Assembly: GCA_041629655.1 (NCBI GenBank)
Contig: JBFKMV010000197.1
Location: forward strand, 1-9,060
From: JBFKMV01 sp041629655
Lineage (GTDB): Bacteria > Acidobacteriota > Polarisedimenticolia > Polarisedimenticolales > Polarisedimenticolaceae
Direction of reading: 5' to 3'
Length of the DNA stretch: 9,060 nucleotides
A program made the position numbers and the translations under genes. This document shows positions 1 through 7,170 of the stretch, piece after piece. Under the pieces are notes generated by a model. It had not been told where the DNA came from. It did no database searches and worked only from the letters and a program-made list of their open reading frames with translations. Each line of letters starts with the position of its first letter. The first letter of the stretch is position 1.

Positions 1-277
1 GGCCGTCCGCCAAGTCGCCCATCGTGTAGATGCGGTTGCCGGCGACCGAGAGGCTCGAGTAGCCGGTGCCCAGCCCGGCGGCCCGGAAGACCAGCGGCGG
101 ACCGCCCGCGGGCCATTCGGCCAGCAATCCGGTGTCGGGGGACTTGCCGTTGCGCTGCGGTCCGCGCCACTGCGGCCAGTCGGAATCGGCGGCGGCCAGG
201 GCCTCGAGCCCGCAGAAACCGCTTGCGCAGACGAGCAGCGTTGCCAGGATCGCGATCGAGCGAGGGTGACGTCGCAT
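1..277 (-). CDS. PQQ-like beta-propeller repeat protein, exported (N-terminal part, cut by window edge)
   Basis: The visible 92 residues begin with a basic N-terminus (MRRHPR) and a hydrophobic stretch (about residues 8-28) ending in an AxA-type site (ALA at 26-28, more Ala at 29-30), which looks like a Sec signal peptide. Directly after it comes DWPQWRGPQRNG (33-44), then a GLLAEWP segment, a Pro/Gly turn, and GTGYSSLSVAGNRIYTMGD. This is the typical opening of bacterial PQQ-binding-like beta-propeller (WD40-like, BamB-related) proteins, whose first blade carries 'W..WRGP' and 'S.A.GRIYT.G'. Such proteins are periplasmic; many do not bind PQQ and have no assigned reaction. The start at 277 has a GGAG about 6 nt upstream; an in-frame ATG at 289 has no ribosome binding site. 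The C-terminal part lies beyond the left edge, so enzyme (alcohol dehydrogenase-like) versus scaffold function cannot be decided. Confidence 0.88.
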   Translation of the reverse strand, partial: MRRHPRSIAILATLLVCASGFCGLEALAAADSDWPQWRGPQRNGKSPDTGLLAEWPAGGPPLVFRAAGLGTGYSSLSVAGNRIYTMGDLADG

Positions 278-334
278 GGGGCTCTCCATCGATTGGCGCC
301 AGGTTCCCGCCTAGCCTACCCCGTCCCGCGAATC

Positions 335-354
335 GCCGCCAAGCACCCGGCGGC
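335..354. repeat. Short inverted repeat in divergent intergenic region
   Basis: GCCGCC (335-340) and GGCGGC (349-354) form a perfect 6-bp inverted repeat with an 8-base spacer. It lies in the 125-bp region (278-402) between the divergently transcribed beta-propeller gene and the lipoprotein gene, where both promoters must lie. It could be an operator half-site pair, a hairpin, or chance in such GC-rich DNA. No -10/-35 pair was recognised in this region with confidence. Confidence 0.2.
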
Positions 355-402
355 ATGACTTTCCTCCCCGCTTGTGGCACCATCCCGCCAGAGGAGGACG
401 TC

Positions 403-660
403 ATGAAGACACCGAACAGCGTGCTGCCGCTTCTGGCGCTGGCCGGCCTGCTGGCGCTGACGTTGGCGGGGTGCGGCGGAGAGGAACCGGAGACGCTCGG
501 CGACCAGGTCCAGCAGGCCGCCGAGGAGACGGGCGAGGCGATGCAGGACGCCGCCGACGAGATGAAGGACAGCGCCGAGGATCTCGGCGAGGAAATGAAG
601 GAGGCGGGCGAAGAGGTCAAGGAGGAGGCCGAGAAGCTCGACCCCTCCGGCGGCGGCTAG
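403..660 (+). CDS. Small acidic coiled-coil lipoprotein
   Basis: An 85-residue protein. Residues 1-23 are a lipoprotein signal peptide (MK start, Leu/Ala-rich core) ending in the lipobox LAGC, so Cys24 is the predicted lipidation site. The mature part (about 62 residues) is almost wholly charged/Ala: Glu/Asp-rich with Lys, ending in PSGGG. Numbering from Cys24 = 1, hydrophobic or small residues fall in a heptad pattern: 'a' at 24, 31, 38, 45 (M, M, L, A) and 'd' at 28, 35, 42, 49, 56 (A, A, M, V, L). This predicts one amphipathic, probably oligomeric helix. The start at 403 is chosen because GAGGAGG precedes it by about 5 nt and the lipoprotein signal begins there; longer frames reading from 223 have neither. 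The architecture recalls Lpp/entericidin-type envelope lipoproteins, but there is no C-terminal Lys for peptidoglycan attachment and no family was recognised. Function unknown, probably envelope-associated. Confidence 0.75.
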   Translation: MKTPNSVLPLLALAGLLALTLAGCGGEEPETLGDQVQQAAEETGEAMQDAADEMKDSAEDLGEEMKEAGEEVKEEAEKLDPSGGG

Positions 661-683
661 CCCAGGCGGCGCGTCGGGGGCGT

Positions 684-1130
684 CTAGTCGTTCGCCTCGC
701 TTCCGAGGCGTTGCTTGACGATTCTCCCGACCTGCAGCGCCACGACGTTCATCGCCGCCAGCACGATCGCGATCTCCAGCCGCCCGAAAGCGACCGCGAT
801 GCCGATCGCGCCGGTGTTCCAGATGCTGGCCGCGGTGGCGGTCCCCGTGACCTCACCGCGGCTCTTGAGGATCGCTCCGCCGCCGACGAACCCGATCCCG
901 GTGATGATGCCGTAGATCACGCGTGATTCGGCGTCCGTGGTGTCGAGCACCGACATCCCGGTCAGCATGTAGCCGCACGAGGCGATGGCGACGAGCGGAA
1001 ACGTGCGCAGTCCCGCCCCGCGGTCCTGGCGTTCGCGGTTCCAGGCGATCGGCAGCGCCAGGGCGAACGCGATCAGCATGCGGACCCCGTGGTCGAGCAC
1101 CCGCACCCACTCGATCTCAGGCAGGTTCAT
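684..1130 (-). CDS. MgtC/SapB family inner-membrane protein
   Basis: A 148-residue hydrophobic protein with about five predicted membrane segments (near 13-31, 43-59, 70-88, 96-113, 117-137). It shows the MgtC/SapB signatures in order: an early arginine-rich membrane entry (NRERQDRGAGLRTFPLV, 31-47), GIITGIGFVGGGAILKS (74-90), and TATAASIWNTGAIGIAVAFG (97-116). The length matches the short SapB-like form that is just the membrane domain; the C-terminal ACT-like domain of Salmonella MgtC is absent. MgtC of pathogens supports growth at low magnesium and inside macrophages, partly through the F-type ATPase. The role of environmental homologues is mostly unknown, so specific function is not claimed. 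A GGAGGAGG-type ribosome binding site precedes the ATG at 1130. It is the last gene of the minus-strand run, 42 bp after the DUF488 gene, and converges with the lipoprotein gene 23 bp away. Confidence 0.93.
   Translation of the reverse strand: MNLPEIEWVRVLDHGVRMLIAFALALPIAWNRERQDRGAGLRTFPLVAIASCGYMLTGMSVLDTTDAESRVIYGIITGIGFVGGGAILKSRGEVTGTATAASIWNTGAIGIAVAFGRLEIAIVLAAMNVVALQVGRIVKQRLGSEAND
693..710 (+). terminator. Possible hairpin terminator between convergent genes
   Basis: CGCCTCG (693-699) and CGAGGCG (704-710) form a perfect 7-bp stem with a CTTC tetraloop, followed on the plus strand by TTGCTT. It lies 33 bp after the lipoprotein stop codon and inside the 3' end of the convergent mgtC-like gene. 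It could end plus-strand transcription, but the U-run is weak and broken, so this is only a candidate. Confidence 0.3.
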
Positions 1131-1172
1131 CGCTCCGCTCCTCCTCCGGGCGATCGTGCGCCCGGTCCTGTT

Positions 1173-1559
1173 TCACGCGATCGAGGCGCCGCGCTGCTCC
1201 AGCAGCTCCCGCATCACCGAGCGGTGGCAGCGGCGCTCGTCCGGGCAGTAGCAGCCGATCGAGAAGTCGGCCGAGTGCGAGAGCGCCGCCAGCAGGTCCC
1301 ACAGCCGAACGGCCTCGGGCCGCCGCATCTCGGCCCGGTAGCGGCGCTCGAAGGCCCGCCAGCTCCGGTCGTCCGAGGCGCTCAACGCGGCCTTGAGCAG
1401 CTCCTCGCTGGGCGCGAGGTTCGGAAGCCACACGTCGTACAGGTCGCGCTTCGCGTACTCGCTCTTCGGGACGCCCCGCGGCGGCCGGCGGACGGTCCCG
1501 ATGCGCAATCCCTCGCCGGGGACGCGCGGACTGCCGAGCCTGACGATTCGAACGGCCAT
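1173..1559 (-). CDS. DUF488 family protein
   Basis: A 128-residue protein matching DUF488 in layout. The N-terminus has a GTVRRPPRGVPK strand-turn (21-32; YeaO-type relatives have the equivalent 'DRLWPRG.'). This is followed by YDVWLPNLAPSEELL (41-55), the conserved W..F..RYRAEM helix (67-78), and a C-terminal CYCPDERRCHRS motif (103-114) leading into the final helix RELLEQRGA. The C-x-C-x5-C-H cluster is seen in many DUF488 members and could bind metal or act in redox chemistry, but no activity is established. The ATG at 1559 has GAGGAG about 11 nt upstream. The gene lies 48 bp downstream of the GlpD-like gene and 42 bp upstream of the mgtC-like gene in the same direction, so co-transcription is likely. 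Family assignment is confident; biochemical role unknown. Confidence 0.88.
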   Translation of the reverse strand: MAVRIVRLGSPRVPGEGLRIGTVRRPPRGVPKSEYAKRDLYDVWLPNLAPSEELLKAALSASDDRSWRAFERRYRAEMRRPEAVRLWDLLAALSHSADFSIGCYCPDERRCHRSVMRELLEQRGASIA

Positions 1560-1607
1560 GGCGGGGAGGCTCCTCGATCCCGGAGTCTAACCCGGGACGC
1601 GGCGGAT

Positions 1608-3104
1608 CTACTGCGAGGAGTCGGCGCCGGACGTCCGAGCCCCCGGGCGTGACGGAGCCGCAGCCTTCCATTCCAGCAGCGAGCGGGCCCGGTCGGTGAC
1701 GGGCTGCTCCATCCTGGGGTCGCACAGCCAGTCGGTGCGGCGCAGCAGCAGATCGTCCAGCCGCACCACGGCTTCCTGCTCCGCGACACGGGACAGTGCC
1801 GTCCCGGCCGTGGCATCGTCCGCGCGCAGCAGCGGCCCCGGATCGTGCAGATCCAGCGGGGGCTGCGTCGGCCGTCGTCCGCTGCCGGGTCGGCAGCCGT
1901 GGTCGTGCCAGCGACCGGCGTAGAGCTTGCGCAGCACCTGCTCGGCGACGAGGCGCGCGCGGCTGTACTTGATGCCCCAGACGCTGACGAGCCGCTCCGG
2001 TCCTCCGTTGCGGCCGTGCTCGTGGACGATCTCCTTGCCCGCGAACCGGGTGCCTCCACCACGGCTCGCCGGGATCAGGCCGGTGTAGGTTCGCAGCACC
2101 TCCTCACGCCGCAACTCGAGAGCGGGGAGGGCGAGATTCAGGTCGTCGATCATGGCGCGCAGGATCGCCTCGCTCGGTGCCGGCGCGCGGGCCTCACCGG
2201 ACCACGCGGAGTGGTGTCCGCCCACGAGCAGCCGCCCGCGACACGGGCACAGGAAGTACACGTGGGAGCCGGGCCGCTCCGGCTCGACGCCCAGGGCAGC
2301 CTCGGCAAGCGGCGGGCGGTCCAGCAGCGCTTTGGTGAGAAACACCGCGTGGCCGAGGCCGGCAACGTCGCGGTCGAACTTCTTGGCCAGGCCGCCGGCC
2401 CACGGCCCGGCGCAGTTCACGACCGCGGCGCCGCGAAAGACCAGCGTCTCCCGGTTGAGCGAGTCGCGCGCGCGCACCCCGGTGACCCGCCCCGACTCGA
2501 CGAGCAGCTCCTCCACCTCGAGGTAGTTCAGCGCGACGGCTCCCAGCGCGCAGGCCCAGTGCAAGACCTCGATCAGGAGACGCTGCGGACTCTCCAGCAT
2601 CGCGTCGTACCACGTTCCCGCTCCCAGGAGCCCCTCGCGCCTCAGCTGCGGGAACATCCCGAGTGCCTGCCGCGGGCCGAGCATCCGGCCGCGAGGCAGC
2701 CGGCGGTCGCGGCGCAGCTTCCGGTTGTGAGGCCGCGAGAGCCGGTCGTTCAGTGCCAGACCGGCGCGCAACACGAACGGGCGCTTGAGACCGCGCCCGT
2801 ACAGCGGCAGCACGAACGGCACGGGACGGACCAGGTCGGGGAAGTGACGCAGGAACCAGCTTCGCTCGCGCGCCATCGCACGGGCCGCCCGCAGATCGAG
2901 TCGCTGCAGGTAACGGATTCCGCCGTGGATGATCCGTCCGGTGTTCCAGCTGGTCGCGCCGCCGAAGTCGTCCCGCTCCAGCAGGACCGGACGCAGGCCG
3001 CGGCGCGCCGCCTCCAACGCCAGGCAGGCACCGTAGATGCCTCCCCCGATGATGATCGGGTCATAGGCCCTGCGCGCCGCCTCGCGCGGATCCCGGGTGA
3101 TCAT
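1608..3104 (-). CDS. GlpD-type FAD-dependent oxidoreductase (glycerol-3-phosphate dehydrogenase-like)
   Basis: 498 residues, the usual size for GlpD/GlpA-type enzymes, which oxidise sn-glycerol-3-phosphate to dihydroxyacetone phosphate at the inner membrane and pass electrons to quinone. Visible features: an FAD-binding Rossmann start IIIGGGIYGA (17-26) with the ribose-binding acidic residue in LLER (Glu43); the GlpD-like motif IIHGGIRYLQ (58-67); a second FAD contact segment VVNCAGPWAGG (228-238); GLIPAS (342-347); and a GIKYSRAR segment (377-384) where classical GlpD has GGK-TTYR. A DAO_C-like C-terminal domain contains EAVVRLDDLLLRRT (444-457). The GlpD motif G-T-S-S-R-S-T is replaced by A-T-S-W-N-T-G (50-56), so it belongs to a divergent subgroup and the substrate may differ. 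The ATG at 3104 has a GAGGG about 6 nt upstream. It lies 43 bp after the ABC permease and 48 bp before DUF488. No glpF/glpK neighbours are seen. Confidence 0.85.
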   Translation of the reverse strand: MITRDPREAARRAYDPIIIGGGIYGACLALEAARRGLRPVLLERDDFGGATSWNTGRIIHGGIRYLQRLDLRAARAMARERSWFLRHFPDLVRPVPFVLPLYGRGLKRPFVLRAGLALNDRLSRPHNRKLRRDRRLPRGRMLGPRQALGMFPQLRREGLLGAGTWYDAMLESPQRLLIEVLHWACALGAVALNYLEVEELLVESGRVTGVRARDSLNRETLVFRGAAVVNCAGPWAGGLAKKFDRDVAGLGHAVFLTKALLDRPPLAEAALGVEPERPGSHVYFLCPCRGRLLVGGHHSAWSGEARAPAPSEAILRAMIDDLNLALPALELRREEVLRTYTGLIPASRGGGTRFAGKEIVHEHGRNGGPERLVSVWGIKYSRARLVAEQVLRKLYAGRWHDHGCRPGSGRRPTQPPLDLHDPGPLLRADDATAGTALSRVAEQEAVVRLDDLLLRRTDWLCDPRMEQPVTDRARSLLEWKAAAPSRPGARTSGADSSQ

Positions 3105-3147
3105 GACGTCCCTCAGGTCCTACCGGTTGCGAGACGGGCCGCGGCGC

Positions 3148-4536
3148 TCAGGCCATCCGGACCCAGCGCACCAGGGTGGCGAAGTTCGGCGGCTTGCCGA
3201 ACATCAGCAGCCCGACCCGGAACACCTTGGCGGCGAACCACAGCGCGCCGTAGACCGAGGCGACGCCGACCAGGATCGACAGCCAGACCTGCCACAGCGG
3301 CGGCGGCGTGGTGGAGGTCATCCGCAGCAGCATCACGAACGTGTTCAGCGGCGGGACGAAGCTGATCACGGTGGCGAACACCGAGTTGGGGTCGCGGGTG
3401 ATCGGCATCCACAGCATCCACGGGATCATCATCGTGACCATGATCGGCGTCATCAGGGTCTGCGCCTCGCGGACCTCGTTGACCGCCGCGCCGACCGCCG
3501 CCATCAGCGAGCCGACGATGAAGTACGCGATCAGGTAGAACAGGAACAGGTAGAACAGCAGCGACAGGTCGAGCACGCCGAGCATCGCGAACTGGACCAG
3601 CGCCACGATGCCCATCCCCGAGTACAGCGCCAGGATCAAGAACCCGACGCACATCTGGCCCACGATCTTGCCGGTCATCAGCTGCAGCGGCGAGACGGCG
3701 CTCAGCAGCAGCTCGACGACACGCGACGACTTCTCCTCGATCGTGCTGGTCATGATCTGTTGCCCGCTGGTGAACACCGAGACCAGCAGCAGCACCATGA
3801 ACCCGGCCGGCAGCAGGATGTTGGCGATCTCGTTGGTCTGGCGCTCACCCTGCTCGGTCACCGTGGTCGAGCGGACCCGCTCGATGTCGGTCAGGGCGTG
3901 GATCCGTTCGGGGTCGAGACCCTCCGTGCGGATGCGCGTCTCGACGATCGCGTGGCGCAGCGCGCCCTTGAGCTCGTCCTCCAGCCGGTCGTCGAGCTTG
4001 CCGCGCACGTACAGGTCGTAGCTGCCGTACTTGCCGCCCGGCTCCCGCCGCACGGCGTCCTCGTGCACCACCGCCAGCGCCAGCCGGCCGCCCTCCTGGA
4101 TCGACCCCTCGTGCAGCCGCGTCTTCTCGGCCTCGAGATCGACGGTGTCCGCGGGCAACCGCACGACGCGGATCGCGGGCAGGTCGCCGAGCAGCGACGC
4201 GGTCGCCTGCTCGGTGATCGCCGAGGAGCCGGACCGCTTCGAGAGCTGGCGCAGCGCCTCGGGGGTGGCCTCCTCGATGCGCTGCTTGAGCTCGCCGCGC
4301 CGTTCGGCGATCTTCTCCGGCGTCAGGTAGTCCTGCACCTGCGTCAGCAGCAGGCCCGTCGGATCGACCAGGGCCAGCTCGCCGTCGACCTTGGGCGGCC
4401 GCTCGTTGATCAGCAGCGGCATCACCACGATCAGCATGCCGATCAGCGCCGGCGTGATCAGCACGCCGATGATGAAGCCCTTGGTGGCCACGGTAGCCAG
4501 GAACTCGCGGAGCGCGACGCGGAAGATCTTGTTCAC
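3148..4536 (-). CDS. NatB-like ABC-2 exporter permease
   Basis: 462 residues with the ABC-2/NatB layout. One N-terminal membrane helix (about 20-43) is followed by a large soluble domain (about 45-237) expected outside the cytoplasm. Then come some six membrane segments near 239-258, 292-318, 322-350, 360-377, 386-403 and 417-445. After the second helix stands the family signature SSRVVELLLSAVSP (270-283, preceded by EEK), the cytoplasmic coupling region that contacts the ATPase; ELLLSAVSPLQLMTGKIVG is strongly conserved in COG1668-type permeases. The start codon is GTG at 4536. It overlaps the TGA of the ATPase gene (GTGA, 4533-4536) and has GAGGAGG 7 nt upstream, so the two proteins are probably translationally coupled and form one exporter. 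NatAB of Bacillus exports sodium; substrates of most relatives are unknown, so the substrate is left open. Confidence 0.9.
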   Translation of the reverse strand: MNKIFRVALREFLATVATKGFIIGVLITPALIGMLIVVMPLLINERPPKVDGELALVDPTGLLLTQVQDYLTPEKIAERRGELKQRIEEATPEALRQLSKRSGSSAITEQATASLLGDLPAIRVVRLPADTVDLEAEKTRLHEGSIQEGGRLALAVVHEDAVRREPGGKYGSYDLYVRGKLDDRLEDELKGALRHAIVETRIRTEGLDPERIHALTDIERVRSTTVTEQGERQTNEIANILLPAGFMVLLLVSVFTSGQQIMTSTIEEKSSRVVELLLSAVSPLQLMTGKIVGQMCVGFLILALYSGMGIVALVQFAMLGVLDLSLLFYLFLFYLIAYFIVGSLMAAVGAAVNEVREAQTLMTPIMVTMMIPWMLWMPITRDPNSVFATVISFVPPLNTFVMLLRMTSTTPPPLWQVWLSILVGVASVYGALWFAAKVFRVGLLMFGKPPNFATLVRWVRMA

Positions 4537-5525
4537 CGGCCCGCCTCCTCGGCCACCGCCTCGAGCGGTCCGCGCAGCGAGGCGCGCAGCCGCTCCAGGT
4601 CGTGGCCCGGCCCGGCCGCCGAGCCGGTCACGATCTCCACGAACACGTCCTCGAGCGTCGGCCGGTGCAGCTCCACGCGCGCGGGCGTGACCTGCGCGAC
4701 GATGCCCCGCATCGCGCTGCGGTGGTCCGCTCCGTCACCGAGCAGCAGCTCCCAGTAGCCCGGGCCGCGCGTCACGCGCTCGACGCCCGGGATCGCCTGC
4801 AACGGTTGGACATCGGCATCGGGATCGAGCGGCTCGAGCCGGATCACGCGCGGGTCGTAACGGGCCTGGATTCCGGACAGCGAGTCGTCGAGCACCTTGA
4901 CGCCGTCGTTGATCATCACCAGGTGGTCGCACAGCTCCTCGGCCTGGATCATCACGTGCGTCGAGAAGATGATCGTGGCGCCGCGCTGGTGCTGCTCGCG
5001 GATCAGGTCGCGCAGCAGCCGCATGTTGACCGGGTCGAGGCCGCTGAACGGCTCGTCCAGGATCAACAGGTCCGGCTCGTGGAGGATCGCGGTGATGAAC
5101 TGGACCTTCTGCTGCATGCCCTTGGACAGCTCCTCGCAGGGCTTGCGCTCGACGTCGGCCAGGCCCACGCGCTCGAGCCAGGCGCGGACGCGCGGCTTGA
5201 CCTCGGCGTCCCGCACGCCCTTGAGCAGCGCCATGTGGGTCAAGAAAGCGCCGACCTTCATCTTCTTGTAGACGCCGCGCTCCTCGGGCAGGTAGCCGAT
5301 GCGGTCCTTGGCCTCCAGCGCCGAGCGGTGCCCGAGCACCGAGATCTCGCCCCGGTCGGGGAACAGGATCGACATGATCATGCGGATCGAGGTCGTCTTG
5401 CCGGCGCCGTTGGGGCCGATGAAGCCGTACAGCGAGCCGCGGGGCACCACCAGGTCCAGGTCGCGCACGGCGACTTTGGGCCCGAAGGTCTTCGTCACGC
5501 TACTGACGACGATCGCGTCCGACAT
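4533..5525 (-). CDS. NatA-like ABC exporter ATPase with C-terminal DUF4162-type domain
   Basis: 330 residues from MSDAI. It carries all nucleotide-binding motifs: Walker A GPNGAGKT (37-44), Q-loop region GYLPEERG (77-84; the family's usual Glu in place of Gln), the signature helix as ELSKGMQQK (132-140, a common variant of LSGGQ), Walker B LLILDEP with catalytic Glu158, D-loop SGLDP (161-165) and switch His190 (STHVM). Residues about 205-298 form the extra C-terminal domain (DUF4162) typical of COG4152/NatA-like ATPases, ending LEDVFVEIV. A further 30-residue tail follows. It pairs with the overlapping permease gene as an ABC-2 exporter. Start: the ATG at 5525 has GGGGGA 8 nt upstream and gives the usual family N-terminus. 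An in-frame ATG at 5549, with GGGAG 7 nt upstream, would add eight residues and cannot be excluded. Confidence 0.92.
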   Translation of the reverse strand: MSDAIVVSSVTKTFGPKVAVRDLDLVVPRGSLYGFIGPNGAGKTTSIRMIMSILFPDRGEISVLGHRSALEAKDRIGYLPEERGVYKKMKVGAFLTHMALLKGVRDAEVKPRVRAWLERVGLADVERKPCEELSKGMQQKVQFITAILHEPDLLILDEPFSGLDPVNMRLLRDLIREQHQRGATIIFSTHVMIQAEELCDHLVMINDGVKVLDDSLSGIQARYDPRVIRLEPLDPDADVQPLQAIPGVERVTRGPGYWELLLGDGADHRSAMRGIVAQVTPARVELHRPTLEDVFVEIVTGSAAGPGHDLERLRASLRGPLEAVAEEAGR

Positions 5526-5562
5526 GCCTGGAATCCCCCGCGGCCCCATTATGGCACTCCCG

Positions 5563-5609
5563 CCGACCGCGTCTCGCCGTCGCGGCGACGCGCCGGCGCG
5601 AGCGGTCGG
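5563..5609. repeat. Long-armed inverted repeat upstream of the ABC exporter genes
   Basis: CCGACCGC (5563-5570) and GCGGTCGG (5602-5609) are perfect 8-bp inverted arms. The 31 bases between them can pair further: TCGC/GCGA after a 3-base bulge, and an inner CGTC/GACG. The element lies between the glycosyltransferase stop and the ABC ATPase start. Read in the minus direction it has no following U-run, so it is not a classical intrinsic terminator. It may be an mRNA processing or stability element between two parts of a transcript, an operator, or chance in very GC-rich DNA. Confidence 0.35.
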
Positions 5610-5633
5610 GAAGCCGGGGCGAACGGCCGTCCG

Positions 5634-7148
5634 TCAGCGGGGAGTTCCCCCGACCGCCGCCCGGCCGGACCCCGCGGCGGCCGATCCCGTGTCCGGCGGT
5701 GCGGATTCGCCCGGGGCCAGCAGGTTGGCGTACGGCCGCTGGCCCGGGGTCGCCGCGACGAACGACACCGCGTAGGCCGCGAGCAGCGCCGTCAGGCCCC
5801 AGACCAGCCAGCCCGGCCGTGCCGCAGCGGCGGCCTGATCGGGATCCGGCTCCTCCGGCTCCGCTTCGACCTGCCGCACGAACCAGGCCAACTGACCGGC
5901 GAGGATGAACAGCAGCGGATACACGGGCACCAGCGCGCGCGGGCCCACCGACCGCATCGCGACCATCGAGACGGCCGACAGCAACAGCACCGGCAGCAGC
6001 AAGCACCACGTGTCGAACGAGCGCCGGCGCTGGCGGCGCGCGGCCACGCCTCCGGCCACCAGCAAGAGCAACAGCAGCAACGCGGGAGGCGTGCGCAGGA
6101 CGAACGCCAGCGGAAGGTCGAACCAACGTGCTGCGCCCGTCGGCGCGAGGCGCGCCTGCGCCAGCGCGTGCGACACGCCGTAGAGGTACCCCTGCGGGAG
6201 CAGTTCGCGATCGAGCGCTCCGTAGACCGCACGCCGGAGCGGTCCCTCCGGCAGCGCGGCCGCGTCCCAGTCGAGCTGATACTCGTCGTCGGGCACGGCC
6301 TGGTAGCGGAAGCCGTAGCCGGCCCAGACCCCGCCGTAGCCGATCAGCAACGCTCCCAGCAGCACCAGCGCGACGAGCTGGCCGCGCCCGTAGCGTTCCC
6401 AGCGCTCGAGCCGCGGCACCCACAGCCACGCCAGCGCCACCAGCAGCAGCGCCGGGATCATCATCACCAGCCACAACCGGGTCAGCAGCGCGGCCGCCAG
6501 CGCCAGTCCGACGAACAACCCGCGGATCAGGTCGGGACGCTGCGTGAAGCGCCAGAAGGCCCACAGCGTTCCCGTCACCGCCACCGCCGCGGGCAGGTCG
6601 GGCGTGGCCAGCCGCGCCGCGGCCAGCATCGACGGGGACAGGCAGTACAGGAACAACGCCAGCAACGCCCCGCGCGGACCCCACAGCTCGAGCGCCCAGC
6701 CGTAGACCATCAGACCGAGCAGCAGCCCGAGCACGAGCTGCGCGCGCCGGGCCGTGATCAGCGGGCTCGTCGACTCCACCGGCCCGTTGCCGGGGAAGCC
6801 CAGCAGCTGCCGGCCGGCCTGCTCGGCGTCGGCGCCCGTCGAGAGCGTGGTGCCGGGGAGGATGCCGTGGCCGGTCCAGGCCTCGGTGTCGTAGTCGAGT
6901 CGCCGCTCCGCGCCCAGCCAGACCGGCAGCGCCGGCCACAGCTTGCCCAGCGGCGGCTGCTGCGCGTCGAGCCGCAGGTCGCCGCGCTCCAGGTACGAGA
7001 CGCCCGCGGCCAGGGTCCGGGCCTCGTCGCCGTCCAGGGGCGGACCGTCGAGCGTCAGCGCGCCCGCCAGCGCGAGCACGCCCAGCAGCGACGCCGCCAA
7101 AAGCCAGGCCGGCAGGCCCATCAGGCGTGGTCTCTCGGTGGTGGTCAT
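5634..7148 (-). CDS. GT-C superfamily membrane glycosyltransferase (family 39 / ArnT-like)
   Basis: 504 residues, with about ten or eleven membrane helices (first near 11-31; then a cluster from 138 to 280; then 348-368, 381-399, 404-424 and 447-466). The first extracytoplasmic loop carries the acidic motif DGDEA (39-43) and, after ERGD, the QQPPLGKL segment (63-70). These match the catalytic-loop DE and the 'HPPL' region of GT39/PMT-type enzymes such as ArnT, which move a sugar from a polyprenyl-phosphate donor onto an acceptor on the outer face of the inner membrane. Late in the protein, VGPRALVPVYPLLFILAG (401-418) matches the family's 'R-Y-L-PVYP' helix. Donor and acceptor cannot be told. 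The ATG at 7148 is chosen because the hydrophobic helix follows soon after; it has no visible Shine-Dalgarno sequence. ATGs at 7229 and 7121 are alternatives. It is divergent from polA and upstream of the ABC genes by about 108 bp. Confidence 0.83.
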   Translation of the reverse strand: MTTTERPRLMGLPAWLLAASLLGVLALAGALTLDGPPLDGDEARTLAAGVSYLERGDLRLDAQQPPLGKLWPALPVWLGAERRLDYDTEAWTGHGILPGTTLSTGADAEQAGRQLLGFPGNGPVESTSPLITARRAQLVLGLLLGLMVYGWALELWGPRGALLALFLYCLSPSMLAAARLATPDLPAAVAVTGTLWAFWRFTQRPDLIRGLFVGLALAAALLTRLWLVMMIPALLLVALAWLWVPRLERWERYGRGQLVALVLLGALLIGYGGVWAGYGFRYQAVPDDEYQLDWDAAALPEGPLRRAVYGALDRELLPQGYLYGVSHALAQARLAPTGAARWFDLPLAFVLRTPPALLLLLLLVAGGVAARRQRRRSFDTWCLLLPVLLLSAVSMVAMRSVGPRALVPVYPLLFILAGQLAWFVRQVEAEPEEPDPDQAAAAARPGWLVWGLTALLAAYAVSFVAATPGQRPYANLLAPGESAPPDTGSAAAGSGRAAVGGTPR

Positions 7149-7170
7149 CGAGGGGTAACTTAGGTCCCCG

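Noticed and set aside
1845..3365. Long plus-strand open frame antisense to the GlpD-like gene
   Set aside because: The minus strand carries the FAD-binding motif and GlpD landmarks; the plus-strand product is compositionally biased and without motifs.
3097..4758. Long plus-strand open frame antisense to the ABC permease
   Set aside because: It is a Gln/His/Asp/Arg-rich shadow translation with no recognisable family, opposite a well-supported ABC-2 permease.
4602..7163. Very long plus-strand open frame antisense to the glycosyltransferase and ABC ATPase
   Set aside because: The translation is low-complexity (Arg/Gln/His/Asp/Ala-rich) with no domain. Both minus-strand genes beneath it show clear conserved motifs. 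Long antisense frames are expected when third codon positions are nearly all G/C.
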